Positions 1 to 11,452 of a stretch of DNA of 64,000 nucleotides are shown here, piece by piece. The notes beneath the pieces are model-generated. The model was not told the origin of the DNA, did not search any database, and saw only the letters and a list, made by a program, of their open reading frames with translations. Source of the stretch: Ceratothoa steindachneri. Lineage: Eukaryota > Arthropoda > Malacostraca > Isopoda > Cymothoidae. The stretch spans positions 175,311,056-175,375,055 of the forward strand of contig OZ018326.1 in the NCBI GenBank assembly GCA_963969495.1. The letters run 5' to 3'. The position numbers and the translations under genes were made by a program. Positions within the stretch are counted from its first letter, which is position 1, and every line of letters starts with the position of its first letter.

Positions 1-1240
1 GGCAAAGTCTTCGAGATAATCCTTAACAGATGACTAAAAGACTATCTTACAGAAAATGACCTCTTCATAATGATTATCAGTTCTGATTCAGAAGAGGTAG
101 AGACACCTCAATGACACTTGGCATAATAACAGAGAAAATAGAAGAGGCCAAAACAGAGAATAACTACATCAATCTTGCCCTAAGATAGGTAAAAAAAGCA
201 TCGACAAAGTCTGAGTCAGAGGAATGCAATATAAGATCTTAAGTCTCAAGATGCATAGCAATCTGGAGAGAATTCTCTGCCATTATGTCGCAGACAGAAG
301 AGCATATGTGAAGTTTAATGGTTATTTACGACCAGAATCCAAACGGAAAGCTGGACTGCTGCCGGGGGGCTGTCTCAGCCCCACGCTGTATTCAATATAC
401 ACAGCAGACCTGCCACCACTAGTAATGCCAGGTTGTCTCAACATAAAGTTCACGGACGACATAAGCCAACTCGTCGTCACTCCGTACAAGAACGTACGCT
501 TTCAGGCAAGGACAACAGCTTTATAAATCAGCAACATCAACGACTACGAAGAAGATTGGAAGATAAGGACGAACAGGAGAAAATTTACAATAATCCCAAT
601 CTCCAGGAACAAAACAGCTGAAATTGTAGTTGAAGATCAGAACTACAGATATCATAGCGAGAGCAAAGTGCTAGGAGTCAGAATAACAAAAAGAGGCTAC
701 AAACAACATATAACGGAGAGAAAGAACAAGGCAATTCTGATGCTTAACCTACTATACAATCTAAAAGGTTTAGGCATGAAAATTAAAGAAAAATCTATCT
801 TGCACTAGGAAGAGAGGTACTACTATACCCGCCAACCCACATCAACGGTGAAACAAGGACCATAGAATTGGAACTACAGAGAATACAAAATAAAGCTCTC
901 TGCCTAATCATCAACACACGTAGGAGAGATAGGAGAAGACTACAGGATCTACACCAATAAGCAGGATTAGAAATGCTTAATATCAACATAGGAACAGAGT
1001 GGAAAAAATATAGAGGAAGATAGACGATCTGCCTCCGATAATTTCAGAGCACAGGAACACCAGAGTTGGAGTCCCCTTTTATAACCGAGGAGGTTCCCAT
1101 GTTTACTTAAGTAGAAATTCAAAAAAAAAGAAGGAACAAGTATAACGATGAAGATATTTACCCGAGTATATACAAACGCATCTAACGAAATAACTAACCA
1201 AGACACCAGATTGATGCCCTAATAAGACAACCAAATTTCA
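1..1240 (+). pseudogene. Non-LTR retrotransposon remnant: RT palm to C-terminus
   Basis: Decayed reverse transcriptase of a LINE, truncated by the window edge. Translation in shifting frames gives the RT blocks in order: a region around 20-180 matching the start of the RT (FRKG-like and ITEKIEEAKTEN), then an open stretch at 224-526 with the block GGCLSPTLYSIYTADLP and the catalytic-box equivalent FTDDISQ, where family members have Y/FADD. After 526 the same protein continues in another frame (INDYEEDWKIRTNRRKF, SKVLGVRITKRG). The C-terminal block LELQRIQNKALCLI at about 870-910 is typical of LINE RT C-termini. At least five frameshifts or stops are needed, so it is dead. The block wording matches the copy at 15,180-18,200, so both belong to one family, perhaps in the Jockey/I-like part of the non-LTR tree; the clade is uncertain. 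Confidence 0.8.
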
Positions 1241-1983
1241 ACAACCTAAATATGAAGAAACAACTGACTAAGAAGACAACACAGATCAAAAGTGTAAACA
1301 GAAATAATGCGATCAAAAGGAACTAAGGATATAATAAGTGAACTATATTAAGAGGTTTAACAAAAATAATAGTGAAGTGAAAGTTAAGAGTAAAACAGAA
1401 ATAAAATGAACATGGTAAACTAAAAATTTAATAAGTGAACTATAGTATTAAAAGTTTAACAAAAATGATAGTGAAGTGGAAGTTAATAGTAAAACAAGTG
1501 AACAAAGTCAAACTAAAATGAAAAAGTGATAACAACAAGAGAAAATGAAACAAAGTAAGGAAAGTAAAAACAAGTTACATAACAATCATAAACAAAGCTC
1601 AGAGCTAAGATAACTCAAAACGACATGAATGCTACAATAAACACATGAATGAAAGATGAAAAGAATAAGGCAACAGAGATTAGGCGGTCCTTCCACTTCT
1701 GTATGAGGAACATAGGTGCTAACGTGTGAAAAAGGAAGAAATCATGAATGATTAGAAAATGCATGACGGTGTTTCGGAATCCACGTTAATCAACAGACCC
1801 ACCCTGTTCCTCGGTCAAGGGTATTCCACCCTTTCGACCTTTGACTACCAAGGTTTCTCAATCTTTTTCCTCACTAATCTATTACCTTAAAACTTTCCGC
1901 CTCCCACAGCTATAAACCCTCTTCTAAAGCTTGTTCCGGAATTCCCATTAAGCACTTCACTATCGGTTCACTTAAACTGGGAG
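1241..1983. other. AT-rich stretch, partly LINE 3' tail
   Basis: Apart from the two-copy repeat at 1,333-1,493 there is only A-rich sequence, plausibly 3' untranslated sequence of the preceding LINE. No coding match was recognised. Confidence 0.5.
1333..1493 (+). repeat. Two-copy tandem repeat in the LINE 3' tail
   Basis: A unit of about 65 bases beginning AATAAGTGAACTATA and containing GTTTAACAAAAATRATAGTGA occurs at 1,333-1,400 and again at 1,429-1,493, offset by about 95 bases with a few mismatches. It lies directly after the RT C-terminus, so it probably belongs to the 3' untranslated tail of that LINE. Confidence 0.65.
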
Positions 1984-2326
1984 TCAGAAGTGTGGGGAGT
2001 TTCTCCAGGAGCAAGTCAGCCGCGGCCCTCCTCCTTTTCTGTTGAACCGCGAACGTGGGAGGGGTACAGAGGGGAGCAGTAACCGCAAGCCGTACCTTTT
2101 CTCCCCGTAAAAATAAAAAAATAAAATTCCATTTCTGTTCATTCCCTGAAGATGACCTAACATGGTCGAAAGCGTTCTAGCAATAAAATTGTCATTCGCG
2201 GATGTTTTTCTCGCCTCGAAAACCCCGTTAACAAACTTGTAAGAAATATTAAGAAAATAAAAGTAAAAATTAATAAAGCTGCCACAGCTGTGGACTTCAA
2301 TAGAACCTGCATATTTATATATATAC

Positions 2327-2331
<5 letters not shown>

Positions 2332-2387
<56 letters not shown>
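2332..2387. repeat. (AT)n microsatellite
   Basis: Uninterrupted AT dinucleotide run of about 56 bases. It creates artificial Tyr-Ile open frames on both strands. Confidence 0.97.
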
Positions 2388-2390
<3 letters not shown>

Positions 2391-2439
2391 GAAGTCTGTC
2401 TGCGTGTCTCTCCATTTACAGGATTAAAATAATCCCATT

Positions 2440-3005
2440 CAAACACTTGCCCAATCACTCCCCCCATCTCCCCTTTCTCTCGCTCTTATCCCCCTTTCTC
2501 CCCTCTCTTTGCCCTACTCCCCCCACTCAATACCATATTTTTCTCTCCCCCCTCCTTCCTACACAATGACATCCAAGCCAAGAGAAAAATTCTCTCCAAC
2601 GTATCTCCCCCCCACTCCGCCCCTTCCCCTCTCGCCCCTCTAGTTGTCCCACTCTTTCCCCCTCCCCTACTCCCCACTCTATCTCTTCGTCCCCTCTTCC
2701 GCAATCTCTTCACACTCCTTTCTCCTTCTCCTTATCTCCACCCATATACCCCTCTCCGCCTCTCTCTTCCATCTCTCAAAAGGAAATAAAAACCATGAGA
2801 AAGAATTCGTTACCCCTTTCCTCACCCCATCTTTCCCCCTACCCTCTCCCTCTCCTCGCCCCATCTTTCCGCCTGCCCTCCCCCTCTCTTGAGCATCTTT
2901 CCAAATTTCTGCCCTCTTTTTCCCCCTATCTCATAACCCTTCTCTCTCCTCCTCTCCCCCCGCTCCCCTCTACAAAAGGACATCCAATCCAAGATAAATA
3001 ATGTG
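2440..3005. repeat. Polypyrimidine tandem repeat, about 205-bp unit
   Basis: About 560 bases of almost pure C/T on the plus strand, broken at regular intervals by short purine-containing islands: ACATCCAAGCCAAGAGAAAA near 2,570, a diverged AAAAGGAAATAAAAACCATG near 2,777, and ACATCCAATCCAAG near 2,982. The islands are about 205 bases apart, so this is a diverged tandem array of a pyrimidine-rich unit rather than simple low complexity. Strand asymmetry is extreme. Open frames here on either strand are composition artefacts. Confidence 0.7.
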
Positions 3006-3331
3006 AAAAATTCACATTCGTTCATACCTGACGGTCATTCACGCGTGAGTGCAAATTGACTGGCGCACGCGATGATCTGGGAAGGAGGCTGGTTGTCCCC
3101 AACACGACGAGGTGGAACTCCACTATGACTCTGTGGTGGTCCTCAACACCATCCTGGAGACTAATAGGCCTGATCTCCACAGAGTCATGACCCAGTTTAA
3201 AGTCAAGAGCTTCAACGACCAAGATGTCAACTTAATAATAAATAATAAAATAATATGTATTATTATATTATATATATTATTATTTTTTGAATTTCTAAAA
3301 TTTACTAAGTCTCCATTGTTTTATTTCCAGG

Positions 3332-3709
3332 TCATGTCACTCGTGGCCAAAGCGCTTGAAAAGATCGAGGGAAGGAACGAGCCTAACTTGGGACTTGGTG
3401 ATAAATGCTACCTTCTTGGGTGAGCAAGTGTTGCTGGACTTGTTCATCAAGTTCAACACAGCCATGACCTCCAGTGTTGCATTGGAAAGTTTGTTCTCTA
3501 TGGGCAAGGATATCTTGAGGGGCAAGAGATCATCCCTCTCTGATGAAAAATTTGACATGCTAATTTTCATGAAGGAAAACATGCATTTCATGAAGATGGA
3601 GAACGAGAAGAAGAGGAAAAATTCAATTGTGTATATATCGTGTTTTCTTTTTTTCGGCCACTTTATCAATATTTTTTTTAGTTTATTACTAATATTGTGT
3701 TTCATTTAA
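3332..3709 (+). pseudogene. hAT-superfamily transposase, C-terminal dimerisation region
   Basis: The end of a hAT transposase in two frames. The first piece (3,332-3,423) reads VMSLVAKALEKIEGRNEPNL, matching the VAKALDxLQGE...GxLLPT block of hAT proteins. After a one-base shift the second piece reads LLDLFIKFNTAMTSSVALES followed by LFSMGKDILRGKRSSLSDEK, the classical hATC dimerisation signature (S-x-x-x-E-x-L-F-S-x-G and LSDE). The protein tail runs out in Lys/Glu-rich residues, then AT-rich sequence. The N-terminal BED finger and RNase H-fold Asp residues are absent. A TTTTATTTCCAG at 3,321-3,332 looks like a splice acceptor just before the homology starts, but no matching donor is clear. 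Stretch 3,060-3,240 upstream may be another exon; I do not recognise it. Confidence 0.75.
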
Positions 3710-3755
3710 GGTTTTTACCTTTTTCTGACTCTAAAAGCCTTTAAAAAATTAAAAA

Positions 3756-3830
3756 AGGTCTAAAATTATGAAATAAGCCTTCATTAGGTCTTTTACTAGT
3801 TAGAACTATGAAATCAGCCTTTTATAACTC
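3756..3830. repeat. Short diverged tandem duplication
   Basis: Two similar units of about 45 bases, each with AACTATGAAATCAGCCTT or AAATTATGAAATAAGCCTT and a following TAGGTC/TAACTC, lie side by side downstream of the hAT remnant. Confidence 0.45.
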
Positions 3831-3979
3831 TTAAACAAAAAAACTATAGTTTAGGAGTTCTAAATCCCTTAAAAAAGCCAAAAAGGGGCTGTTTTATAGT
3901 TTTGGCACTTTTTAAATGTGTTTTTAGGTAGTTTAGAGTAAGAACTGATATTTTGTTGTTTTTTTTTTCTATAATAAGA

Positions 3980-4106
3980 ATTAACGTTAACGATTTATCG
4001 ATAACTTCCGTTGTATTTTTAAAGAATTAACTAATTAACGGTTATCGAGGTTAATTTGGGAGTTAACGGATTTATGGTTAACGAAGTTAATTTTTACATT
4101 AACGGC
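3980..4106. repeat. TTAACG motif cluster, candidate hAT subterminal repeats
   Basis: Within about 125 bases the hexamer TTAACG or close variants, in both orientations, appears at least six times (TTAACGTTAACG, AATTAACGG, GTTAACGG, GGTTAACG, ATTAACGG), together with two ATCGATAAC/GTTATCG motifs. The cluster starts about 270 bases after the hAT transposase remnant. Dense short motifs near element ends are known transposase binding sites in hAT elements, so a subterminal array is the natural reading; that role is inferred. Confidence 0.5.
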
Positions 4107-5350
4107 GTCTAACTGTGGTTTTTGAGCTCGCTTGAAAGTGTCTAGGGCTATAGAAAAGCTTTGGCCATGAGCAGACCAATCTCCCGCGTAGGATCAACTA
4201 CAAAGGAAGCAAAATTAGGATAGGACTTCCCGAGTGAAGTGGTTTTTGTTGTTTAAACACAGCCAGTGGGGAGGACAAGTAAAGGAGAGTTGTGGTGTTC
4301 AGTTTTTTTTAATGGAAGAAGGAGGAATTTAAAAGTAATTCAAAAATTAATGGGTAGCCAGATCAGTTTTCACAGCGGACGCGTTGCAAGAGTATATTAG
4401 CCCTAGATATCCTATCGTTGATATCTAATGTATCTTTACGAATGCTTTATGGTATAAGACCAGCCCCTACTCGAGAAGGATTGGATGTGCCCCGTCTTTC
4501 TCATACATACGCTTAAGATTGGCGAGTTTTTGGTGTAACACGATACGCCACCTCTATTAATTATCTCACACAAGAGTATATAACTTGGTTTTAGAGAGTT
4601 GTACACCTTATGATCCATATCACATCAAAAGGGTTTCTCCTTAAACTACTGAAGTGGATCTACCTTTTTCCAGGATCATATTTAACATACTTTGCCATTT
4701 TCTTTAGAAACTTTTTTTACAATCTTATTGAAAAGATGACTCCGTTTTTTTCTTCGCCTTTCACTTTTTCTTCCATTAATACGTTTCGTTAGTCTACAGT
4801 TTGCACTTGGGTTTGATGGAAAGTTATAAACCAAATGGTGAGCGCCTATTAAACGTTCTATTATGATATGTAATCAGATTCTCTTATAATAGGAAAATAT
4901 CCTCTCGTTGATTTAATATAAAATACGTAAGAAAGTCGATAGAAAATTAATCTAAAGTACGTCGCACCATGTTCTGAGATAACTACTTCTAAGATTTAAG
5001 ATGATTGTAAACTTTATGTGCAAGAATTTTTCAAGTTTATAAAACGCAAACGCATCATTTAAATACGGCAACCTCCATTTAGAACAAGGAACAAGAGATG
5101 TGGACAATTTCCTATCAACATCACTGATAGAACGATATCCGACTTAATCTTAGAATTTCGGCAGACACTGCAGAGATTCGAAGAAAATAAGATGTTTAAA
5201 ATCCAATTTCGGAGAGACACAAATCACTGAAACAAAATAGGCCAGTCTTGGTGTCACAATTGTGGCAAAATATATTTCGAAGGCTGTTCTCCAAGAAAGA
5301 AGGAGAGCTAAAATATGTAATTATAGATATAACATTAAGTTATAAAGGGC
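4107..5350. other. No gene recognised
   Basis: AT-rich sequence with stop codons in all frames and only short chance open frames. Nothing supportable was seen. Confidence 0.5.
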
Positions 5351-5700
5351 ATCCATTAAGTTTGGACTAAGGCAAAATGCATATATTAAATAAAGAAATT
5401 TCAACTACATTTTATTTAATTTGAATATTAATAAATAACATCTTGAATGCGATTTTTACCATTTATGATGCGAAATTCGATGCGTTGTGCCAGATTTAAC
5501 GCGATGAACCTGATTCATTAACTCCAAATTTCCATTAATTTGAGCACATTCATTTACGATGCGCTATTCTTTTAGATGTCAGCTCTCTTTACTTTTCACT
5601 AAGTTCACCTTCTTCTTTAGGATGTTCCAGAAAAAGAAGTTAAGGGAGGTAAGGTCTGGTGAACGAGGAGACCATTATGATATATCCTCTGTGTCCAGAA
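5351..5700 (-). pseudogene. mariner-type transposase, C-terminal remnant
   Basis: On the minus strand, near 5,600-5,700 two frames together give RSPDLTSLNFFFWNILKKKV-like text, the C-terminal signature of mariner transposases (PRSxDLTPLDFFLWG) that includes the third catalytic acidic residue. Further downstream come weak matches to the Cys/Ile-rich tail. The outer edge, GGGCATCCATTAAGTTTGGA at about 5,347-5,366, looks like a mariner terminal repeat and resembles the GGGTTATTCATTAAGACGG end of the element at 43,736. The N-terminal two thirds are missing. Several stops make it non-functional. Confidence 0.65.
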
Positions 5701-6949
5701 TTTAGGGAAAACTTGTATAATTTAGTTTACATAACACGAAAATGCCAATTCCTAATAATTTATGAGGACTTTAAGTAAGATTAGATAACATTATATGTAT
5801 GTGCATACATTCCATAATAAGAGAAAGTTCTATTGGGTCCATAGGAGTAGGATTCATCATTACGGGTTTCATGTGAATTTTAAAGCTTTTGCCTGAAGTA
5901 TAAAGTCTCCAGACCAATTTATTGGATTTAGCGGGTAGGGGAGGAATTATATTTTTAGACTAAAAATTACTTTTAAAATTTTTGACAGATGAGGTTTAAT
6001 AGTGGCAATCCAATGAATAGAACTTGAAATAAAACATTGGGGATTAAAGTAAAATTTTGTTAAGAAACTAGAAAATTTCAGTGCTTATTTTCAAACATTT
6101 AGAGTCTGGGATCAAAAAACGATCCTCTAAATGATGCCTTTCGTAATAACAAAAGAGGTTTCAATAAAATTGCGATTCAGAATCAAGCTTAGATTCTCTT
6201 TCTGGTTAAGTACGTCGTAAGACTGTCATTGCAAAAGTTTAGGAAAATTCTAGAATAGAATAAATGATTAAAATAATCTTATAACTTTATGATTATGTTT
6301 TAATTCCTCTTCATTGCCATCACAGCTTTCTATATTTTTCAATTTTCTAGCTTAAAATGAGATTAAATTATTTGAAAATCAAACATAAGTCACAACTATC
6401 TTAAAACCAGAGAACAAAAAAAACATAACTATGACTAAAAACAAAAGACGAAAAGCATGATTGGATGCTGGCGGGATACTCTCTTTTAAAGGTCTGGTAA
6501 TGCACATCATAACTACCAAAGGGCATATACAAATGGAGGAGGCCAGCTTCCTTAAATATCCTTGTTTGCAAGGGAAGTTTTTAATGACTCAGAAATATTT
6601 AGCATTGATTGTGATCCTATTTGGAAGCTAATCCTGGAAAGTAAGCTCACAATTCATAAAAAGATACTATGCAGCTTCCTTTTGGATGAAAAGGTGAGTA
6701 CATTTTGGGTACGCCGCTTTCCAGACCGCTTATATTCCGTGACAGATATTCTATTTAAGGAGAGACAAACGATTCACATTTCCACTTTATCAAGTAAAAA
6801 TTGATGAACTTAATTGACCCAAATCGTAAAGGAGTATCCAATATCTCGATTGGTGATTAATCAGTCTCTTATCATACATAGCTCTTTTAAATCTTCGATT
6901 CTTTCTTCTGAAACGGATGATGATGGTTTGTACATTAAGCTAGCTTTTC
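5700..6949. other. No gene recognised
   Basis: AT-rich. An open frame at 6,562-6,804 (80 residues) has no recognisable domain and is flanked by stops; I do not call it a gene. Confidence 0.5.
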
Positions 6950-7186
6950 GCTAGTTAAAAAAAAAATCGTCTGTGTAAATTTAGGATAATTTCTTTGGAA
7001 CTAAGTAGAACGATTATCTTCACGTTTTAACTGACCTATAGATTAAATGTATTATCATCTAAACTTTATAATCCTTAGTATATTCCTTGGATCAGTAAGT
7101 ATTAAAAAATTGACTAAGATTCGGGAAATTCAAAGCGGACAAGAAAAAAGTATCAGCCCTATATTAACTCTGGTCGACCAAATATA
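6950..7186 (+). repeat. Direct repeat, copy 1 (about 237 bp)
   Basis: Shares a diverged but continuous alignment with 7,935-8,170, including the block TTCTTTGGAACTAMGTAGAA, then CGATTATCTTCACGTTTTAA and the end block CTGGTCGACCAAATA/GTGGTCGACCAAATA. The copies are in the same orientation and about 985 bases apart. They could be degraded long terminal repeats of a small element or a segmental duplication. Confidence 0.75.
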
Positions 7187-7934
7187 TCCTCTCCTAAAGT
7201 ATTCACTTATCTTTTAAATATAAAATATCACTTTTTCAACTCATTTTTTAAAATAATTAGATTCCACTGTATTTTCACAATATTAGCAAAAGTATGACCA
7301 CTTGAAAGAACAAAGCTAATATGAAAATACTGGAACAATAGTCAAAGAGTAAATACATTTTTTTAACGTTTTTGCTCGTACTTGACTTGAAAATTGTGTC
7401 TACTAAGGATATTACGATTAAATTAGAGAGGGGAAGTGGATTACGAGGAAGCTGGGTAATTCCAAAATTATCTCCATGACCGATCCAGCGTCACTCAAAG
7501 TATATTTGGTGTCCCAATTACAACATATTACTATTTTAAAAGTGATATCAAGCGAAGACAGTATCAGGATAGTTATGTGGTTATTATTGTATGTAAATAA
7601 TAAATAAAGGCATATGCGCGGTGTAGAAAGATAAAGACTGAGTCATTTACATAAGTTAAAAGCAACCAAAGCTAAGAGTACTCAAAAAGACTCGTTACCC
7701 CTTTATTCCGTTATAGTAAAGTCATCTCAGGTCATACTCATTTTCTGTGTGGACGATTCTGCTAGTAAAAGATTCTGTGGGGCTCTAAGATGCAATCTAC
7801 CGGCAAGATTGATGCTCTAATATGCAGTTTACCTTCAACAACGTTCTAAATAGTATTTAACAAGAAGGAAGTTAGGGGTTATTTAAACATTCATCCATCA
7901 ACGGAGATTTCTTCAGATTTTTACCGCCAATAAT
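7187..7934. other. Sequence between the direct repeats; no gene recognised
   Basis: About 750 bases of AT-rich sequence with no coding similarity. If the flanking repeats are LTRs, this would be the internal part of a non-coding element. Confidence 0.45.
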
Positions 7935-8170
7935 AAAAAAAAAATTCCTCTGTGGGAATTTAGGCTAATTTCTTTGGAACTACGTAGAACGATTATCTTC
8001 ACGTTTTAAATGACCTATAAATTAATGTATTATCATCTAAACTTTATATTCTCTCAGTATATTCCTTCGATCAGTACGGATTACAAAATTGACTAAGATT
8101 CGGGATATTCAAAGCGAACAAGAAAATATTATCAACCCTATATTAACTGTGGTCGACCAAATAAATAAAT
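7935..8170 (+). repeat. Direct repeat, copy 2 (about 236 bp)
   Basis: Second copy of the repeat at 6,950-7,186, differing by scattered substitutions and small indels. Both copies start in an A-run and end at the GTCGACCAAATA block. Confidence 0.75.
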
Positions 8171-8734
8171 TGTAAAATAGGGAAAGGTTTAGGATAATTA
8201 CGGGCTTTACTGTTGGCTAGTTCTGAAATTAGTGCTCCTCTTGCTACGTTTGCATTGAAAATTCCACACGTAGATACTTGCCGCCAAATCTTCCCCTCTC
8301 TTAAGGTTTTTAGTGAAGATGACCCTTTCTATTTCCCATTCTCCCCCAATAATAATAAATGGCGGTTTATACACATTTTATCGGACGCAGCCAAACTTGA
8401 GAATATATAAATTTTCCTATTAAATTCTCAGTTCAACAAAATGAAAGTGTAAATGGATTTTTTCCACAAACATTAGTGAAATAAAAATTAAAAAATGGCA
8501 TTAAACCTTCAAACATAAAAGATCATTTAATTCGCATTTATTTTAACTAATATATTGTTCTGCTTTCATCTTATGGTACACACGTATTATAGTATTACAC
8601 CATTTGCACTGAATGAGATGAAAATATTTAATTACGATACAGCCCTTCAATATTAGGCGAGTTTTAAATCCAAAAGCACGCCAGAACTGGGCTTTTTAAC
8701 CTTTTGTATTATATATATCGACTAGAACTGTGGG
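8171..8734. other. No gene recognised
   Basis: A 65-residue open frame at 8,213-8,410 matches nothing I know. The rest is AT-rich. Confidence 0.45.
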
Positions 8735-8890
8735 AAGGAGGCTTATAGACTATGGTTTCAAAGGCTGCAAAGCCAGAAAAAAGTCAGGGATCTCTGCTAC
8801 AAACAAGAAGAAACGTCTTCATAGGGCATTAAATCATTCCAAATGGAATACTGAGCCATGGTCAAAGGTTTTATGGTCTGATGATATTAA
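8735..8890 (+). pseudogene. Tc1-type transposase fragment
   Basis: One frame reads DYGFKGCKARKKSGISATNK, then KKRLHRALNHSKWNTEPWSK and VLWSDDINYE. This is the Tc1 transposase segment between the helix-turn-helix and the first catalytic Asp (family form: KKRLxFAKEHxxW and VLWSDESNFE). Only about 50 codons remain; the first catalytic Asp is present, the rest is gone. Confidence 0.75.
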
Positions 8891-9091
8891 CTATGAGGTA
8901 AGATAACATAAGGTTCAAACTAAAATATTATCTTATAAAATGTATTTGGGTTAAAGCGGAAAATTATGAGACATATACATAATAATGCATTTGATTCAAG
9001 ATTCAAGATTCCAGCATAGCCTTTGCAACAGCGCTGTATTTGGTCAATGTTTCTTATCATCAAATGTGTCTTCTTAGCCAATTAATCATGT

Positions 9092-9297
9092 CTAATTAGT
9101 TTTTTGTCGTATTGTCCAGGTATATTCAATATACTTCTTCACTTTGCTCACTTTAGTTTCATTCTTTTTCCGGAACAAAAGCATATCGTTTATGCTTAGG
9201 TTATTAATTTTATGTTGCACCCTGAAGGGTTTAAGACCTGGGCACCTCAAGAAAAAGTGTTCCAATGTCTCTTCCTGTTCTCCGCACATGGGCCAGT
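9092..9297 (-). pseudogene. LINE C-terminal zinc-knuckle-like tail
   Basis: WPMCGEQEETLEHFFLRCPG matches the C-terminal C-x2-C...H-x4-C-type motif of LINE ORF2 proteins (family form CPMCGxxEETxEHxLLxC); the first Cys appears lost (WPMC). It follows the RT fragment directly, in a different frame, implying a deletion of the whole thumb and connection region at about 9,298. The protein ends at 9,092. Confidence 0.75.
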
Positions 9298-10965
9298 TTA
9301 GTTGCAGGGTGTTGGAGTTACCTTAATACCTTTTATATCGTTTGGGTAAATGTTTTTATTTTTGTCATATATGATTATATTGCACTCATTTATATTGATC
9401 TCTAGTCCAAATTTCTTTAAACTATATTTTGGCAAGTTGATCATTTCTTCCATTTCTTTTACAGAGCTGGCTAAAAGAAGACCGTCATTATTATAATAGA
9501 GTGCTGAGATGTACTGTTTTTTTGTCCTAAACCAAGGTTTGGCATTGCATAATTCCCTCAATTATGTTGTTGACAACATGGTGAAGAGTAGCAATGAGCC
9601 GGTAACGACTTTTTCTTCTCCTATATTATAGAGATTGGTTCTGTCTCCTGTGTAAAGTTTGGCTAGTACTTCAATTACTTGAGGTTTACACTCATTTTTT
9701 ATTAAGGTTTCAATCAATTGTTTTCTATTAATAGATTCAAAGGTTTTTGAGTAATCGATTTCTGTCATTATTAATATTTTGTTTTCTTGAAAGCTGCTAT
9801 CTATACAGTATGTTAACATAAACAAATTATCTTCTATCCTTTATCCACTTGTAAATCAACTTTTGCATACATTTATTTTGTCATTAGCCTTTAGGTGATT
9901 TGTTATTCTGGACTTAACAATGCTCATATAAAATTAATATCATGTGTTGGTTAGGGCTATTGGTCGGAATTCATATACCTTTGGTTTTTATCACTTTTTG
10001 TATAGGTACTGTATTTGAGTTCTTCTAGTTTTTTGGCGGTTCCATGCATTCTGCGACTCTGTTTAGTGCTGATGTTAGGGTATTTAGACATAAGTTTCTT
10101 TCTCCCATCCTTTTGTATAATTCACCTTTCAGTCCGTGTGGACCAGCTTTTTTCTTATATTTGATGTTGTTTAGGAATTTTTATTTTAAATCTTATCTAT
10201 AATAAGTGGTGACATTTTATGTTGTATGCTTTTCATGTCATTTGATATCTCGCCAACTGAATCATAGTGTTCTCTCAGATTGTTTGGGAAGTATATCTCC
10301 TTATCCTCTTGAAACTTTATTAAGGATACTCTTCTTTTATCTTTTAGTTTCTCACTATAATTGTTTTTTTCCGCTGCATTCCAGATATCTTGAACTTTAT
10401 TCTCATTTTTGTGGTATATTGAATTCCATTATTTACTGATTTCAGTTGGGATCTTCTCCTGTTCTAGTTGGGTTCCTTCTGGGCTGTAAATGGCTATGTT
10501 TTGCATCATTCTATCTTTACCTATACCACTTAGTTTCTTTATTTATTTACATAGTTTACATCTTTCTTTAATTTGATTTCCAAAGTTATTTCCTTCCTAT
10601 ATTCTTTTTAGCTATCTTTACTGCATTTTTTGCTTCCTGTTTATATATGTCATATAGTTTAATGTACGTTTTAACCTCTCTTATATATGTTGTATTTCTT
10701 TTCTTCCTGTTATATTATTTCATAAGCTTTATCTAATTCCTTATTCTATTGTTCATTCATATAGGTTCCGCTTCATTTTTGTCTGTGAATCTTTATATCA
10801 TCTTTTTAAATGTCTTCTCTGCATTATCTTTCAGAATATTTTCTAACCTTTCCATCTTTTCCATATTCTCATATTTTTCACTCTGTATATCCTTTTCCAT
10901 ATCATCTAGAATTTATTTTTTAGTTTTGTATCATTGGTTTTTTGTAATATTCAGTATAGATGGAT
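9298..10965 (-). pseudogene. LINE reverse transcriptase, inactive
   Basis: Between 10,965 and 9,830 the frame is broken but RT block EFRPIALTNT and the block SRITNHLKANDKINV can be followed. The stretch 9,825-9,562 carries the first catalytic Asp in ILIMTEIDYSKTFESI. The stretch 9,561-9,298 carries the catalytic box as ALYYNNDGLLLA: where active family members have FADD, the first Asp is now Asn. The G-I-R-Q-G-C-T-G-S block is partly deleted (VVTGSLLLFTML). The enzyme cannot have been active in this state. The sequence stops after about 60 residues past the box, so the thumb is missing. Confidence 0.8.
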
Positions 10966-11452
10966 TCATTTTTCCTCATATTTTGGTGTATTAATATTGA
11001 AATTGAATTTTGTTATAATAAAGCAGTGATCTGATAGGTCAAATAGTTCTTTCATTCCATCGATTTTCATTTCTAGGAAACTGTTGTACAGCCTTTGATT
11101 GGTGAACACAAAGTCTATTGTTCTTTCTGTACCCCTTCGGCTCCAAGTTATTTCTCCTGTGCATGTTTCATCTCCATTTAATGAAATAAGATTTCCTTGT
11201 TCCATGAGGTCCAGGGTTAGTCTTCCATTCTAGTTAATTTCCTGTGGGAAAAATAAACCCAGTTGACTATTGAAGTTACCCAGCAGTATGATCTTTTCAT
11301 TTCCTATTTTCTTCAGTCTTTTATCTATTCTTTCTTTAATAATTTTATTTTATCTTTGTTTCTGACATGTAGATATATTCTACCATCATTAGAACTTTTG
11401 TATCTCCTATATTAATGCTTACAGCAAATATATGGTTACAATTATCATTTTT
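10966..11452 (-). pseudogene. LINE endonuclease, C-terminal part
   Basis: The intact stretch 11,205-10,966 reads SLNGDETCTGEITWSRRGTE, RTIDFVFTNQRLYNSF and DLSDHCFI. These match the end of the APE-type endonuclease of LINEs: the IDFVF block and the SDHxxI block carrying the catalytic Asp-His pair. The piece 11,452-11,206 before it is the same domain in broken frames (GNFNSQLGLF-like text near 11,270). The domain would nick the target site. Confidence 0.75.

Noticed and set aside
2486..3025. Overlapping Arg/Gly/Glu-rich (minus) and Ser/Pro/Leu-rich (plus) open frames
   Set aside because: Produced by the polypyrimidine composition; no domain and no consistent frame between repeat units.
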